A stretch of DNA of 64,000 nt from Plectrocnemia conspersa (Eukaryota; Arthropoda; Insecta; Trichoptera; Polycentropodidae): positions 868,001 through 932,000 of the forward strand of contig VTFK01000048.1 of the NCBI GenBank assembly GCA_009617715.1, written 5' to 3'. The notes under the pieces are model-generated. The model did no database searches and was not told the DNA's origin. It saw only the letters and a program-made list of their open reading frames with translations. The position numbers were made by a program, and so were the translations under genes. This document shows positions 25,197 to 37,745 of the stretch, one piece after another. Numbering within the stretch: the first letter of the stretch is position 1; every line of letters starts with the position of its first letter.

Positions 25197-26561
25197 ATGC
25201 CGCCTTCAAGAAGAATTATAAGAAGATGTTCAGAAACACACGGATCAACCCATCAGTGTATTCAAAACCTAAACCAAATGAAAAAAACGTTCCTTGAAGA
25301 CAATAAAGCACTTGCACTAACCTCAGTCGGAATGATTGCTTTATTCATCGTTTACATCTTATACAATATGGTACACGTATGTTTTATTTTATTATTTTGC
25401 TATTTATTTTTTACGTTTACGTGTAAATTGGTAAAATTAAAGCTTCTAATAACCATATGTTTTTTTATAATTTTGACATCAACGTTATTATTTTCACCAG
25501 GGGGCCAAAATGAACAATTTACAGAATAACGAAGGGGAATTGGATTTTGCTTCTAAATATTTAGGTGGAAAAGTTATAAAAGTCTTATCCACCACTACCT
25601 ACATCCCACCAGGAAATTCTGTTGTGGAAAAGCTTCGAAGAAATTTTTTGTGCAATGATAAAAATAGAGCCACCGAAATTTTAGATGTAAATATTTTGAT
25701 TTTTATACCGTATGTTAATATATATTATTGATTTATTATGTTTTTATGCAGCCCATCGTGTATCTAGGAAAATGCTGGCCGTTTTCAGGCTCCAAAGGAG
25801 CGGTTATTTTGAAATTATCGAAAAAAATAAAAGTTACTGGAATGACAGTCAAACACGTTTTTAGGAAACAATTTAACAGTATCACTACGAGTGCACCAAA
25901 AAATGTAATCTTATCTGTGAGTATTTTATGAAATCTGTATTTTAATAGCTGAGAAGCAAAATTTTTATTTTAACGTTTTTTTTTAACTTAAAAATGTAAA
26001 AGTTATCTAGATATTCCTACAAATTGTAAATCGCTTTCAACGTAATTATTTCATAAATACGCTTCTCGCTACGATTCGGAATACTCTTCTCTTGATGCAC
26101 ATAACATATCCACCTTATTTTTAAATTCATCTTCGAACTCTTCGTCAAACAATTCGTCTTCGTTGTGTTCGGTTAATATTTTCATATCTTTTACATCTTT
26201 TTTTTTTTTTAAATCGATAAAGTCTGCCGTCTGACATTCATCGTGCAATAAAAATTAGGTAAAATTATTTGGTTGCAACAAATCTTTATATCCATAATAT
26301 GTGATATGTGGATTATTGTGAGTTTTTCCAATTACAACAATTTTTTTTTGTTTATAGGGTTTGGAATCGCCTAACGATATAAGCGAATTCAATTTTGGAA
26401 GCTACAACTATCGTATCGATGGTTCGCCAAATCAGTCCTTTTACGTGAAAAATCGTTCATCAATTCCATACGAATATGTTAAAATAAATGTTACTAGCAA
26501 TTGGGGCAATGATAAATATACTTGCTTATACGCTGTAGAGATACATGGAAAATTGGAATAA
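25197..26561 (+). CDS. Short SUN-domain protein, four exons
   Basis: SUN proteins sit in the inner nuclear membrane and bind KASH proteins in the perinuclear space, linking nucleus to cytoskeleton. Exons are 25197-25370, 25501-25686, 25752-25916 and 26358-26561; all three introns are phase 0 and GT-AG. The product is 242 residues. Residues ~38-58 (ALALTSVGMIALFIVYILYN) form one membrane helix after a basic N-terminus. The SUN domain fills the rest: STTTYIPPGN, then LGKCWPFSGSKGAVILKLS, then FNFGSYNY, and the C-terminal SNWGNDKYTCLYAVEIHG with its conserved Cys. There is almost no coiled coil between helix and domain, which is much shorter than in Klaroid/SUN1-2 and more like sperm-type SUN proteins (Spag4/SUN3/SUN5). 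Testis expression is an inference. An upstream exon cannot be excluded. Confidence 0.88.
26069..26185 (-). other. Acidic 38-codon antisense reading frame in SUN intron 3
   Basis: Within the third SUN intron the minus strand encodes a short acidic peptide starting MKILTEHNEDELFDEEF and ending EEYSES. The frame remains open upstream through DLKKKKDVKD over an A-run. Its amino-acid mix is unusually protein-like for intronic DNA, but I recognise no family and see no splice site linking it to another exon. It may be an exon fragment of a lost or retroposed gene. Confidence 0.25.
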
Positions 26562-26869
26562 ACATATTTCTAAATTCACTAATTTTATTATAGTCTTTAA
26601 ATATATAGCAATAAATATATCGTTTTTGAAATTGACTATCAGTAATTTTACAAACAATTATAATTTAATCTAATTTAAATTTATATCATAAACATAAACA
26701 TAAAGATTATTACACAGTATTAACATAATTACTCATATTCATTAAATATTTTATATTAACATAATCAAGCTAAAATAAATAAATAGGAAACGGTAGCAAA
26801 ACGAAATTTACAAGTTAAGTCGATGGAGACCCATAATTACTTTAAAGCATTATATTAGGTGGCAAATCA

Positions 26870-27660
26870 TAGGTGCTTGGTTGTAATATTGAATCGAATG
26901 TCCAGTCGTCTTGAAGGAAGCGCTCTGAAGAGCCAAGACAAAAAGCACCCCCATTTCTCAGGTTGTAAATCCTTTCCTAACCAAATTTGGATTTGGAAGT
27001 AGACCCGATATGCTGACGAGCTGCTTTACTTGTAAGTGGAAGAAATGATAATTGCACCGGTTTGTTACGTCTTGTTGATTTGATGAAATACCTTAAATTT
27101 TCAATATTATGTTCTGATTTTGGAACATTATAAATTGCTAAAAGAACACATATTAAATTTTCAAATAATATATTTGAAGGGTTTTTCAGTTGATGGTACA
27201 AATCGTGGTGCTTCTCTAACATTTTTATAATTTACAGTTTTCCTTTCTTAAACACCTCAGATGTTGTATCGCATCCACTGAAGGCGTGCAAAAAGAAGAT
27301 ATATTCTTTGGAACGAGGATATTTGTCAAAGCTTTTAGACGAATAAACGCATGTCCCATATTTCCTTCAGGAAAATTTCTTGCTGATGTGATTAGGTTCG
27401 TCCTATTAAAATAACCAGCAGATCAATATCTTCTCTAACGATGAGGGCGGTCTTTTGTTGTTCAGATTCTGCAATGGCTGGTTTTGTGATGAGGACATCA
27501 GCATCATCTTTGGCTTGCTTCGTAGCGATGTTAACAGTTTTTAATTGTTCAATAAGCATTCTATCTTTTTATTGCATCGATTCGATAAAAACTTTTCGGC
27601 ACAATCATTGTTACATCAAAGCGGACTTCGTAAGATATTAAAAGAGCAGCACTTCGTCTT
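26870..27660 (-). pseudogene. Remnant of an insect transposon-associated protein (HAFSGCDTTS family)
   Basis: Minus-strand reading gives, in order, KQAKDDADVLITKPAI, REDIDLLVILIG, KEYIFFLHAFSGCDTTSEVF, then LSFLPLTSKAARQHIG and, in another frame, VYFQIQIWLGKDLQPEKWGC. These blocks recur in a large family of uncharacterised insect proteins that behave like mobile-element cargo. At least three frame changes are present, so it is dead. The middle (26977-27222) is the longest open piece. The biochemical role of the family is unknown to me. Confidence 0.6.
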
Positions 27661-29005
27661 AACTGCTCTATTGCTTTTATGTTTTTACTGTAGACTGAGT
27701 AACTGTTGATTACAATATTTTAACCGAAATACGTTTACATATAGTTGACACATCTATTAAGAACGATGAAGTATCATATTTTACAACATGATACAGATGA
27801 AATCAAAACAAAGGTCTTTGGGAATCTTGTGATCATGTTGGGGCACCAGTTTGGGGATCTTGACGGAGCTGATGATCACGTCGGTAGATCACCAGTTTGG
27901 GGATCTTGACGTTCTCGACGGCTGGTTTGGATCTGACGTGGTAATGTCCATGAGAAAAGTCAGTCTGGATAGGTAGCGAGGATAGCGACGATGGCGGTGG
28001 CGTTCGTGTCAATCCAGTGAAGTCTGGCCAAGTGTCGAATGGAGTCTCTGTCCCATCTATTTATATGATTCGTACGGGAATGGTAAACAAGTTATTGTTG
28101 CCTATCGCCACAGGTCCATGCAAAATTTCAGCTTTCTATCTTTCATTCCAAGATTTAGCCTCATTTGTAAACAGAAGTTTTTTTAGAATGCGGCTCTTAT
28201 TCAATAAAGTCAGAGTATTCTGTATTTGTATATCTAAGCCATCAACGAGATATAAAGGATGCCGAAATTGAAAAAAAAATATACTTATTTAATTCCCACG
28301 AAAATTTCACAGAACATACAAATGCTTTTTTAATTTAATAAGATCTATCTCTGGTCAACTTTTGATAGTTTATATAAATAAAACAGTAAATTAAAATTAA
28401 AATATATTTTTCGAATATATTCTCGACACACTGCATTAAAAAAACTCACATTTATTTACTTCATAATACATTTTTATTATATACATTAATTAAAATGGAA
28501 CTTTTAGGACTTTATATAACTATATTTTAAAATACGTAAAAGGATGAATAAACTTATGACTATATAAGAAAATGTTGATAATTAAACGTAAGAAGAAAAT
28601 CAAAATAAAAAAGATTGCTATCTAAAAAAATTCAAACTAACATAAAAAGAAAAACAAACACTTGGTTTTTCTGGAATTTTAATATTTTTTAAACTTATAG
28701 AACTATTTTTTATTTTTCATCAAGAAAAATGCTTCAAACATTTGCCTAAATTTTGTTGATACAAATAAAATGTAAATAATATAAACTTACTTATATTATA
28801 CATACATAAGATTGTACTGTTTTCGGATATAAATACACATTATTTACACAAATAATATATTGTAGTTTTTTTGTCTTGATTATATTAAATTAATTGCGGA
28901 GAATACACTTTAACTGTAATAACTGTAATATTGCTTTCTTAAAAAAAAATTGTGAAATAAATAACATGATACGCTTTAAACATTTAAACCATTTTTACAG
29001 AAATA
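27661..29005. other. Intergenic sequence, no gene seen
   Basis: A GC-richer patch at about 27820-28010 contains a near-direct repeat (caccagtttggggatcttgac occurs twice, about 57 bases apart). From 28260 to 29005 the sequence is very AT-rich, with no conserved coding segment. The 3' UTR of gene G should lie in its right-hand end. Confidence 0.5.
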
Positions 29006-32000
29006 TTATTCTCTTTCTTCATATTCTATTGTATATTCGTTTTCGCAAGTATTTTCCGCCTCTCTCAAAATCTTTTTATACACAATCTGCATTCCGTCCT
29101 GTGTCTCCTCCTGAACTGGTATGATATTTTCGTCCATTTCTTCAACTTCGGACGTTCTCACCAGAACTTCTTCTTCATTGACTACCGGATGATACTCTTC
29201 CGCCTCTTCTTTGATGTACTCCTTCAGTTCAGGCCGGTGCATGTGCTGCTAATTTATTTTATATTAATTTATAATCCATCATAAGCCATAAAAAACAAAT
29301 ATTTATTAAAATTTACATGGAAAGAATTAGAGATGACTTCTTGTAGTTGTTTATGGTTTCCGCCTTTCACCTCTAAGACGACAAACGGCGCCGGCAGCTT
29401 TCCGTTTTCATGTTTCATCTTATGGTAATTGCGCGAGTGGGCGGTTTTAAATGTTGTGCTGCAAATATCGCAGGAATAAGGACGTTCACCAGTGTGATTT
29501 CTAAAACCGATATAAAAAATACAATTGAGCATCACTCGCATGAAAATAATTTTATAACAACTATGCATACCTGTAATGCTTATTAAGAATTGCCTTAGTT
29601 ACATAAGCTCTCGGACAATCGGGGCACTTAAACGGCCGTTCGCCCGTGTGGGTCAATTTGTGGGTCTCCATTTCCATGTGCGTAAAGTGACCTTTGCCGC
29701 ACTCCTCGCAAGTGAATTTATAAGACTTTTCATGAATACGACTGAAAGGTAATTTAACAAAGTGAATATATTTATATTTTGCAACGATTAATAGATTTTT
29801 GTGAGATCTTACTCAATATGGGCTCGGAGATTAGCAGCGGAATAGAACCCTAGGCCACAAGTGGAGCAAATATGAGATCCTTTTCCAAAGGCTCGTTTCC
29901 GACGCCTGGCTGCCTCTTTTCCTATTCCGTGTTCAGTGTGCCACCTAGGGCAGATAAAAAAGTATTATATATTTTTTTTATATAAATAATCTTAGGATAA
30001 AATAATATACTTTATATGTGTGAGCAACGCTGGTTTCGTAGCGTATGTTTTTCCACATTCAGAGCAAACGAGGACGGTGGCTAAAACAGAAAAAAATAAT
30101 TGTTAAAAATACTAACAAATGACTACTCTCAAAGGTGAAGAAAAATAAGTTCAGAAAGTTTGATTTCATGAATACTATTATAGTAAACGAAGAAAACTTT
30201 ATTAACCTATTTTACTACTTTTTTATATTAGTACGTTTTAATAAATTTTTTTAACCCTTTTTTATCATCAAATTTCGTTAATGTATTTTTACATTCTTTT
30301 GTATAATAGTTGACTTTTGTGGAATTTTTTTTATATCAATTCAGAGGCTCTCAATATTTTTTATTAAATTAATATAAACCATTTTTTGTTATGTTCATTT
30401 ATTTTGTATTCTTTAATATGTTGGTATTGTTTTGTATAGAAAACGTTTATTTTAAACCAAATTGAAAATTTTATTTTATAAATATATAACTATCTGGGGT
30501 ACGCCAAACAGTGAAAGATCGACCTCCGTATATGTATGGTGATACCGCTCAAAGGGTTAAAGAAGAAGATTCCCTAGCACCACTGCAAATCTCCAGTTTT
30601 AAGTCGCTATAAAAGATACTAGATGTAAAGGAAAAATTTTTCTTTTTCTATTTGTAAATTATTAGTTGATATATAAAAGAGAAAACGAATGTCTATAAAA
30701 ATGAATGTAAATATATCAGTTATTTTTAAATTCTCTATACAATATAAATGATGAATATATTTTTAAATAAATTATTATAATAATGTTAAAAGGAAAATTC
30801 ATGCAACAATGTTATCACAGGTCGATGTCTTAATTAGGCGTCTTTTGTTAAACTATCGTTAAGAGCCGATGACGCAAATATGCGTCTTTATGACCAAACA
30901 AGATTTATTGTTTATGCTAAGTATTAGAAACAATGAAATAGCCAAATTAGTAAAATAACCCATCGAACAGAATATGTAAAAAAATATTTTACTGCATTTA
31001 AGACAAAATATCTATAGTACAATTATGCCTGCTTTAATAATAAAACAGGCTCTATTTGCTGAAGGCAATTTAACCAATTCGGCTAAATTTTAATAAAAAT
31101 TTAATGCAAAATTTTAGTAAATTAATTATTACATTGGTTCTGGGTTCTCTTTTCACCTGGTTTCACCAGTTTCTTATCTCCATCTTCTTCATTATGAGCG
31201 ACCTTTCTGTGGGCAGTCAATGCCGCCTTGGTCGGCAGCTCTGTCGAACATTCCGTGCATTTATATAAGAAGCTGTCAACAAAATAAAGGCATCAGCACA
31301 ACAAAAACATCAGGATAAATTTGCTCAACGAAATAAACACACTTGACTGTTTTATTGGGTGCTTTTGCGCTTTCATGCACTTCTTTCCTATGCTTTATTC
31401 TGCGATGCTTGCCTAGATCCCAGCTGCAATTTTTTATTAATTACATATATTGCAATATCATTAAATACATGGAAAATTTATTATCAATGAATCAAATTAA
31501 TACAGACCTGACGGAAAATTGCAAATGACACGTTTTGCAAGGAGGCGGATTCCTTCTGCTGGAATTGTGCTTATGATGATGTCTGTAGTGGGCGCTGACC
31601 GTCGTCCACAGCAAATTGCTTTTATCGCATATCTATAATCGAATAATAAATCATAGTATTAAATGCAGATAATGAATAATATTCAAGTATAACGACATAT
31701 GTAGATAATGAATAATTTATACTAACATCGCAAAGATATTGTTTGATAACGGGAAAATCGCGTAAAGACGGTGCTCCGCCTTCTTTGAAGTAGCCGTGAG
31801 TGGACTTGTGAGCAGTACATCTGAAATTCAATTGGAATATTTAAATTCTACATAAATAGATACTAGGTTCGATTCGAAGAAAGTTGAGAATTCTACCTGG
31901 CATATGTCAAAAATTTGGCTTCGCAAAGGTGACACTGATACGGATATATAGCGCCGTCATGGATTACTCTGTGTTGATGCAAAGCTTCTTTAGTGTAATA

Positions 32001-35000
32001 CACTCTGAAAAATTTAAAATATGTATTAGAATATTATGGTATATAGAAACACTAATAAATGGAGGCTTCAAATATTACTTTTCACAATATTGACAGCTAA
32101 AAAACTTTATCGATCCAAACAGGCATTATTGTGTTTCTAGCCACGTCTGACAGTTGAACGAGCAGGCTCTGCTTTCTCGTCATTATTTCGCCATTTTCAT
32201 CTTCCAGTTCTAGATCGTTGTCTAAAATATTAGTACGCATTGGGGGGTGAATCATAGTTTGTTCGATTATATGCAATTGAACCTAACTAAATTTACCTGC
32301 TCTTCTCCAAAGTGGTTTCAATTCGTCGACATTATAAAAATCAATTTCATCGAATGTCATCTCGTTTAAGAGTGCATCTTTATGGTCCACCTTGGGCTCA
32401 CATTCGTGAAGATTGTCACAGTGTGCCTAGAACATAGTACAAGAATATATATTTTAAATATAAATAAACATTAAAAAATGCGCATTAATTAATTTTTGAC
32501 ACATTATAGCATGTGATTCAGATCAAGGGATTTATTACCAGCATTTCTTTTTTATGATCTCAAAATTAAGTTTCAAGATATTCAATTTTTTTGCAAATAT
32601 TTTTAAAATGAGTTAATCCTTAAGGTTGGTAGCTCTATTATACTGATGAGGAATTGATATCATCGAAACTGTGCTCAATGTTTGTATTGAAGGCGATAAA
32701 CATGTGATTGAATAATATAATTTAAAGGCAGAAATGTATTACATATATAAAGATGCGCCTTGCCTTCGCCATGACAATAAATACGTCACAACGACAGTCG
32801 CATAAATTTATTTGACGAAAATAAAGCAACTTCAAAATTTCAAAAAATAGCAGTAAAGAAATTGTTGAATGAAGTAACTGATTACCCAGAATTACTCCAA
32901 TGCGTAATAACAGATGACGAATCATGAGTGTATATTATATATGTAAGATCGAAACAAAGATCCAATTATTTAAACGAAAGCTACCTTAGAGCACACAAAA
33001 AAAAAGAATGCCAAGTTCGATCAAATGTCAAGGTTCTTATTTCAGCCCCAATATATTTACCTCGGCTTCTTGCACGTCTTTAAATGCACCGTCGCATAGT
33101 CTGCACACCAACACGTGCGCGGTCGCTGCTGCGAAGTATGGACTAGCATGTGCATGCGTAACCGGGACGCCTTACTCATATACTTCTGGCAAATGTGACA
33201 TTGATATGGTTTGACCTAATTCACAGAATACATATATTATTTATTATACATTCCGCACAAATTTTATATAAAAAATATAATACCTTCATGTGCAAGACCA
33301 TATGCTCCTTGAGCGTTTGATGTATTTGGAAGCGAAGGCCACAAATGTGACATCCGAACTTCTTCATGCCATGGTCTTTCATGTGTATCTTCAGGAGCTT
33401 CCTGAGTTTGAACATTTTGCCGCACGAGTCGTACGGACAATGGAATGGTTTCATGTGAGTGAAGCAAACGTGATCGAAAAGCTCGTGCTCGGAGGCAAAG
33501 TCTTTGCGTGGACATCTATTACAGCCCATTTGCTGCCAGCCGCCTTCTTTATGGGTTTGTCTAATGATTAAAAAATTCACATTGATCATAATATAGACAC
33601 TACCGATAAATATGTCAAAATATCCATACCTATGAAACTGCAAGCGAACTTTGGACAGGAATGTTTCATTGCAAATGGTGCACGTCAGGTCCTTTTTGTC
33701 TTCCGGAGTAGTAGGAACCGTAGAACATTTGTGTTGATCCAGACGCAATTGCGAAGTATAAGACTTGCTGCAAAATCAATCAAATTCAAAACATAATCCA
33801 AAACGTTACATCCTATTTATCAAGAAATAAAAACATACTTGCAAGTGTTGCATTTGTATTTGCCTTGATTAAAAGGCTTTCGTTTAGCTTTTGCTTTCTC
33901 GTCTGACGATTTTACGCTATCATTGTCATCGTCTTCTTCTTCTTCTTCGTCTTCATGATCGTTTTCATTTTCGGGCATGTACTCAGGATCCTCAAAATAG
34001 TCAACTTCTTGGAAGTCTTCGATTGTGCTATTGTGAATGTTTTCATCTGCGTCAGCGTTTTCAATCGCCATACCGGCCAGTTGGATCATGTCTAGACCTT
34101 GAACCTCTCCACCGCTTAAATTATTTTCAGTTGTTTCGGCATGCTCCTCGCTTTGAACGACTTCGTTCATAGCTGTCTCTTCGGCTACGGAGGGTTTATC
34201 ACCGTCCTCCTCGTTTTCGGCGACTATGCACACTATCACATCGTCGTCGTCATCTAAGATATCGTTAACGATAGTGATCTGTAAATGAAATAAAAATAAG
34301 TATCGAAACACTTTTCTTAAATAGTTCATTTTACTTACGTTTTTATTGGAGTCATTTTTTTCCTGCTGAAAGAAAGTATCGGCGTCGATTTCGCCCGTCA
34401 GATACTTTTGCAACCGATCGGTTAAATAATCTTCACCATCGTTATCATCATGATATTCTTCCTTCTTTTTGACGACTTCCTTTTTAACGAACGAGCCGTC
34501 GTTTTCGTCCAAATAATCGTCTTGAATGACTTCCTGTTCCTGAACTTCATCTGCTTTGTGTTCAGAAAAGACATGTCTCTTGAGAAAGAGCGTGGATCTG
34601 AAATCTTAAATGGAAAGTGAAAACAAAAAAGTATTAACAACAATTTAGACAATGAGATGAAAAATAAATAAAAAAAACTTACTGCGAAGACAGATAACAC
34701 AGGGTATACCGTTCACACGGTTGCTCACCTGATGAGCACTTGAGTGTTGTACAACTTCGGTTAAGTCGTGGAGTTGCAATCCGCATGATCTATAATAGAT
34801 TTAGAATAGTTATTCGTGTTATTATTGACGACCCTCAAGATTTTTTGTACATATAACTTATTTCTATACTATAATAAATATTTTATTAAAAACTGTTATA
34901 TAGATCGACATCAATATTTTAACAGTAAATAATTTTCATTATTTTTTCTTAGATAATTTTACTCAATCGATGAGATAATGGATGAAGAAAAAGCTACAAG

Positions 35001-36962
35001 TTATCCAATTACATTTTCTGAATCCAAATAGATTGCCATAGTGACAAATGCTGCAGAAAATTTTTGATCCTCCAAAATAGAAATTTTACAAACTAAGCAA
35101 TCGAAAAAAAAGTAATAATTAAATAGGAAAAATCATATATTGTCTAGTATTAAAGGATACAAAGGGTTGAGTCAGGAACGAAAACCAGTAAAAAATCTTT
35201 GCTAATCACCTGCAGATCAGAGTATGTTCAATCTTCTGCTTTTTAGTTCTATCGTCAGATTCGTCGGCGAACACCTCCGATATGGTACCGTCCATTTCTA
35301 ACTTTCTTTTGATAATCTTCTCGGGTGGATCTTTAGTCACTTTCCTTCTGACCACCATGTCAGTTTTCGACTTATTCGTCGACTTCCCCCCCTGTCCATC
35401 TTTATCGTTTATAATCTGGAAGAATATGCCTTCCTCTGTTCCCAGCTCTGTGCCATCATTTCTCACGGTGATCTTAGATTTTCTCCTGTTCTGCGAGTGT
35501 TGCACTTGCCTATAGTACATCTTGATACTTTCACTCACCACAATGAACTCCAGCTTGGACAGCTTCTTCTCAATGCACTTGATACGCTCGTAACTTTTGT
35601 GCAAGCATTTCGAGCAAATCAACTTGGCGTTCATGGTTGTGCTGTTCATCAAGTTTTTCATGAAAGTCAAGTTGTTCTTCTCCTCGAATATGTAACTGCG
35701 TCTCGGCTCCTTTCATGGTCGCCAACTTGATGTTGCAGAAATGGCACGTGACACGATTCCTAACCTTATACTCTATAATCTCAGAATCGTCTATCTCTTC
35801 TTCTTCGTAATACTCGATGGAGTCGTTCAACGTTTGCATATCAACGTTAGGATCAATGGAATTTTCCAACATGTACAAATAATTTTCTTTGTTGAAAGGA
35901 GTTTCCATTTTAATGGCAGCATTCAGCTCTTCTTCCGGATAGTCACCAGTTAATTCGATGATCTTAATCATGTTTTGATCGTCATCGACTTCGTTGGTGG
36001 ACGCATCCAATGCGCTTTCGCCTGCTTGATTTTCTTCATCCGCCAATGCTTTTTCTGCATCTTCTGCATTGGCTTGACTCAATATTTCGTCTCTCATAAA
36101 ATAATCATAGACATTGTCTGTTGGTGATACTTCATCTTCACCAATGAGGCTTTTGATGTCGATTTCATAGCCCATGATTTCCCTGTACAAATAAAATTAT
36201 GTTAATTATACTTAAAGTAATTAAATAAATTAATATAATAAACTGAAATGCAATGAAATTAATCGCGAGTTGATAATTATGGATTTAAAACTATTTTTTT
36301 CTGTCTAGACTCTGATTAATCTAAGAATGTATCGCCTACTGATTACTTCACTAAGGTCATGAAATATGGTAGCCTCATTAACACTTTCACCGTGGATGGC
36401 TTCTATTTGTGTCATCAAGAAAATCACCAGTACTAATTGGGGAATCTAAAAGTACCATAAACCTTTGAGCCTAATAATATGGTTATTTAGTATAATTTAA
36501 GACTGTAAATCACTTGAATTTATTGAACCATAATATTTAAAAAAAATATGGCATGAATAGGTGCCTCCCAATATATTAAAAAAATTCGAAATGGTGCACA
36601 AAAATATCAGCCGCAGTGAAAGGGTTAAAGGCATTACCGTGTGCAACTAATAATATATTGTTAATACAAGCAGCGCACATATAAATATATTGCATATTTT
36701 CTGATTTTATAAAATTATAATACATTATCAATGATTAGGTGAATTTAAAATAGTATGAAACAGCATTTAATTCCGTTTTTAAATCAAATTATCTTATTTT
36801 TGTAACTAACATATTGTCATACAGTGTAATTTGATAATGTGTAAAATTACAATATTCCATACTATACCTTGCCCTATCGAGCACTCTTGAGAAGCTTTCA
36901 TCTGGAAAGATTTCTAACGGCACCTCTTCTTCTCCGTTTAACAAATTCACAATGAGCGACAT
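29006..36962 (-). CDS. Gene G: 20-exon C2H2 protein, 19 fingers, three frame breaks
   Basis: A probable DNA-binding protein of about 1345 residues. Exons (minus strand): 36868-36962, 35210-36182, 34683-34789, 34339-34604, 33839-34278, 33630-33767, 33294-33560, 33061-33216, 32297-32426, 32079-32221, 31897-32004, 31727-31820, 31508-31632, 31343-31423, 31157-31272, 30011-30080, 29813-29944, 29571-29741, 29317-29500, 29006-29248. Exon 2 is acidic and then shows a ZAD-like CHFC...CSKC pair. Nineteen C2H2 fingers follow, several built across splice junctions, e.g. CVICLRNF|...H. Exon 5 has a long Asp/Glu run. Single-base frame breaks lie near 35690-35712, near 33105-33140 and in an A6 run at 32099-32104; in each case the other frame continues a perfect finger or ZAD spacing. 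All 19 introns have GT-AG and matching phase, so assembly errors are as likely as decay. Start MSLIVNLLNG is the only Met of exon 1. Confidence 0.85.
30251..30560. mobile_element. piggyBac-like MITE (TTAA target) in a gene G intron
   Basis: The segment starts TTAACCCTTT and ends AAAGGGTTAA, giving a TTAA target duplication and 6-bp CCCTTT terminal repeats, as in piggyBac-type elements. The 310 bases between hold no transposase. It lies in the intron between exons 31157-31272 and 30011-30080. Confidence 0.5.
32720..32960 (+). mobile_element. mariner-like transposase fragment in a gene G intron
   Basis: Plus-strand residues NEVTDYPELLQCVITDDES (about 32872-32926), then a stop where Trp is expected and VY, correspond to the mariner block around the first catalytic Asp (ITGDESWVY). 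A preceding segment resembles scrambled C-terminal pieces. It is inactive and lies in the intron between exons 33061-33216 and 32297-32426, antisense to gene G. Confidence 0.5.
36378..36627. mobile_element. piggyBac-like MITE (TTAA target) in gene G intron 1
   Basis: Left end TTAACACTTTCACCGTGG and right end, on the complement, TTAACCCTTTCACTGCGG, form 14-bp imperfect terminal repeats (11 of 14) just inside TTAA duplications. The 250-bp element is AT-rich inside with no coding. TTAA target plus C-A/C-CTTT ends are the piggyBac hallmark. Confidence 0.6.
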
Positions 36963-37139
36963 CTTAATTTATTTTTTGATTGAACTCTGAAAATATAGAA
37001 CATAAATTACAAATAATATAATGTAATACAAAGTGATTTTTTAGTGTTATTTTTAGAGGTATAGAACTTTAAAATGAAATAAAACATATAAAAATCACAG
37101 TAATGGCCACGGTATTGATTGGAAAGATAATTTTATGCC

Positions 37140-37745
37140 ATTAGTGTTTAAATATGATTTTGGGCATATGGGCGCCACGGCTGGTTCAAATAAAGCACAA
37201 TCTGGAAGACCACTTTTTCAAGCAGCTGGGGTCGTATATCGACAATAATGCGAAAATTGTTGGCTTCCATCATCTCTGGTTTATCAGTGTGGACTAGCAA
37301 CTTCACATATTCCCACAGAAAATAATCCAAAGGTGTTAAATCATACGATCTTGGAGGCCAATTTGCGAAATTATGCACTCATCGAATGTTTCCTTCAATA
37401 AATTAATTGTGGCGCACACTGTGTGGCATATTGCGCCGTCGTGTTGAAATCAAAGCTCTTCCACATTAATGCCATTCAATTGGGGAACGAAAAGTCAGTA
37501 GTCATGGATCCATACTGCCTCCATTGATAGATGTGTATTATCAATTAGAGTATGCATAGTGCGAAAACGATCCATAGTTATTAGAGTTATTTGTTCGGAT
37601 AGACGTTTATGTCGACCGTAAAATGGACGTAGCGAATGATAAGTTTCGCAAACTGAACCACGATTTTTGAAATAAATTTTCAAGCGTAGTTCTGGCATAA
37701 ATCTATTCATAATAAAATGGCAAACCAAACTGAGCACAAATCAAA
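37140..37745 (-). mobile_element. Internally deleted mariner-like element
   Basis: The minus strand first encodes the N-terminal helix-turn-helix part (NRGSVCETYHSLRPFYGRH, SEQITLITMDRF, TLIDNTH at about 37530-37660). The central region is missing. It then encodes WFQHDGA-like residues at about 37430-37455 and NWPPRSYDLTPLDYFLW, the conserved block before the last catalytic residue, at 37310-37370. This order with a missing middle indicates an internal deletion derivative. Stops and shifts make it inactive. Confidence 0.65.

Noticed and set aside
33008..33571. Plus-strand frames at 33008-33214 and 33290-33571
   Set aside because: Antisense to gene G exons, which carry clear finger spacing on the minus strand.
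36362..36627. Inverted CTTTCAC ends taken as a gene G regulatory palindrome
   Set aside because: TTAA duplications on both sides explain it as a piggyBac-like MITE.
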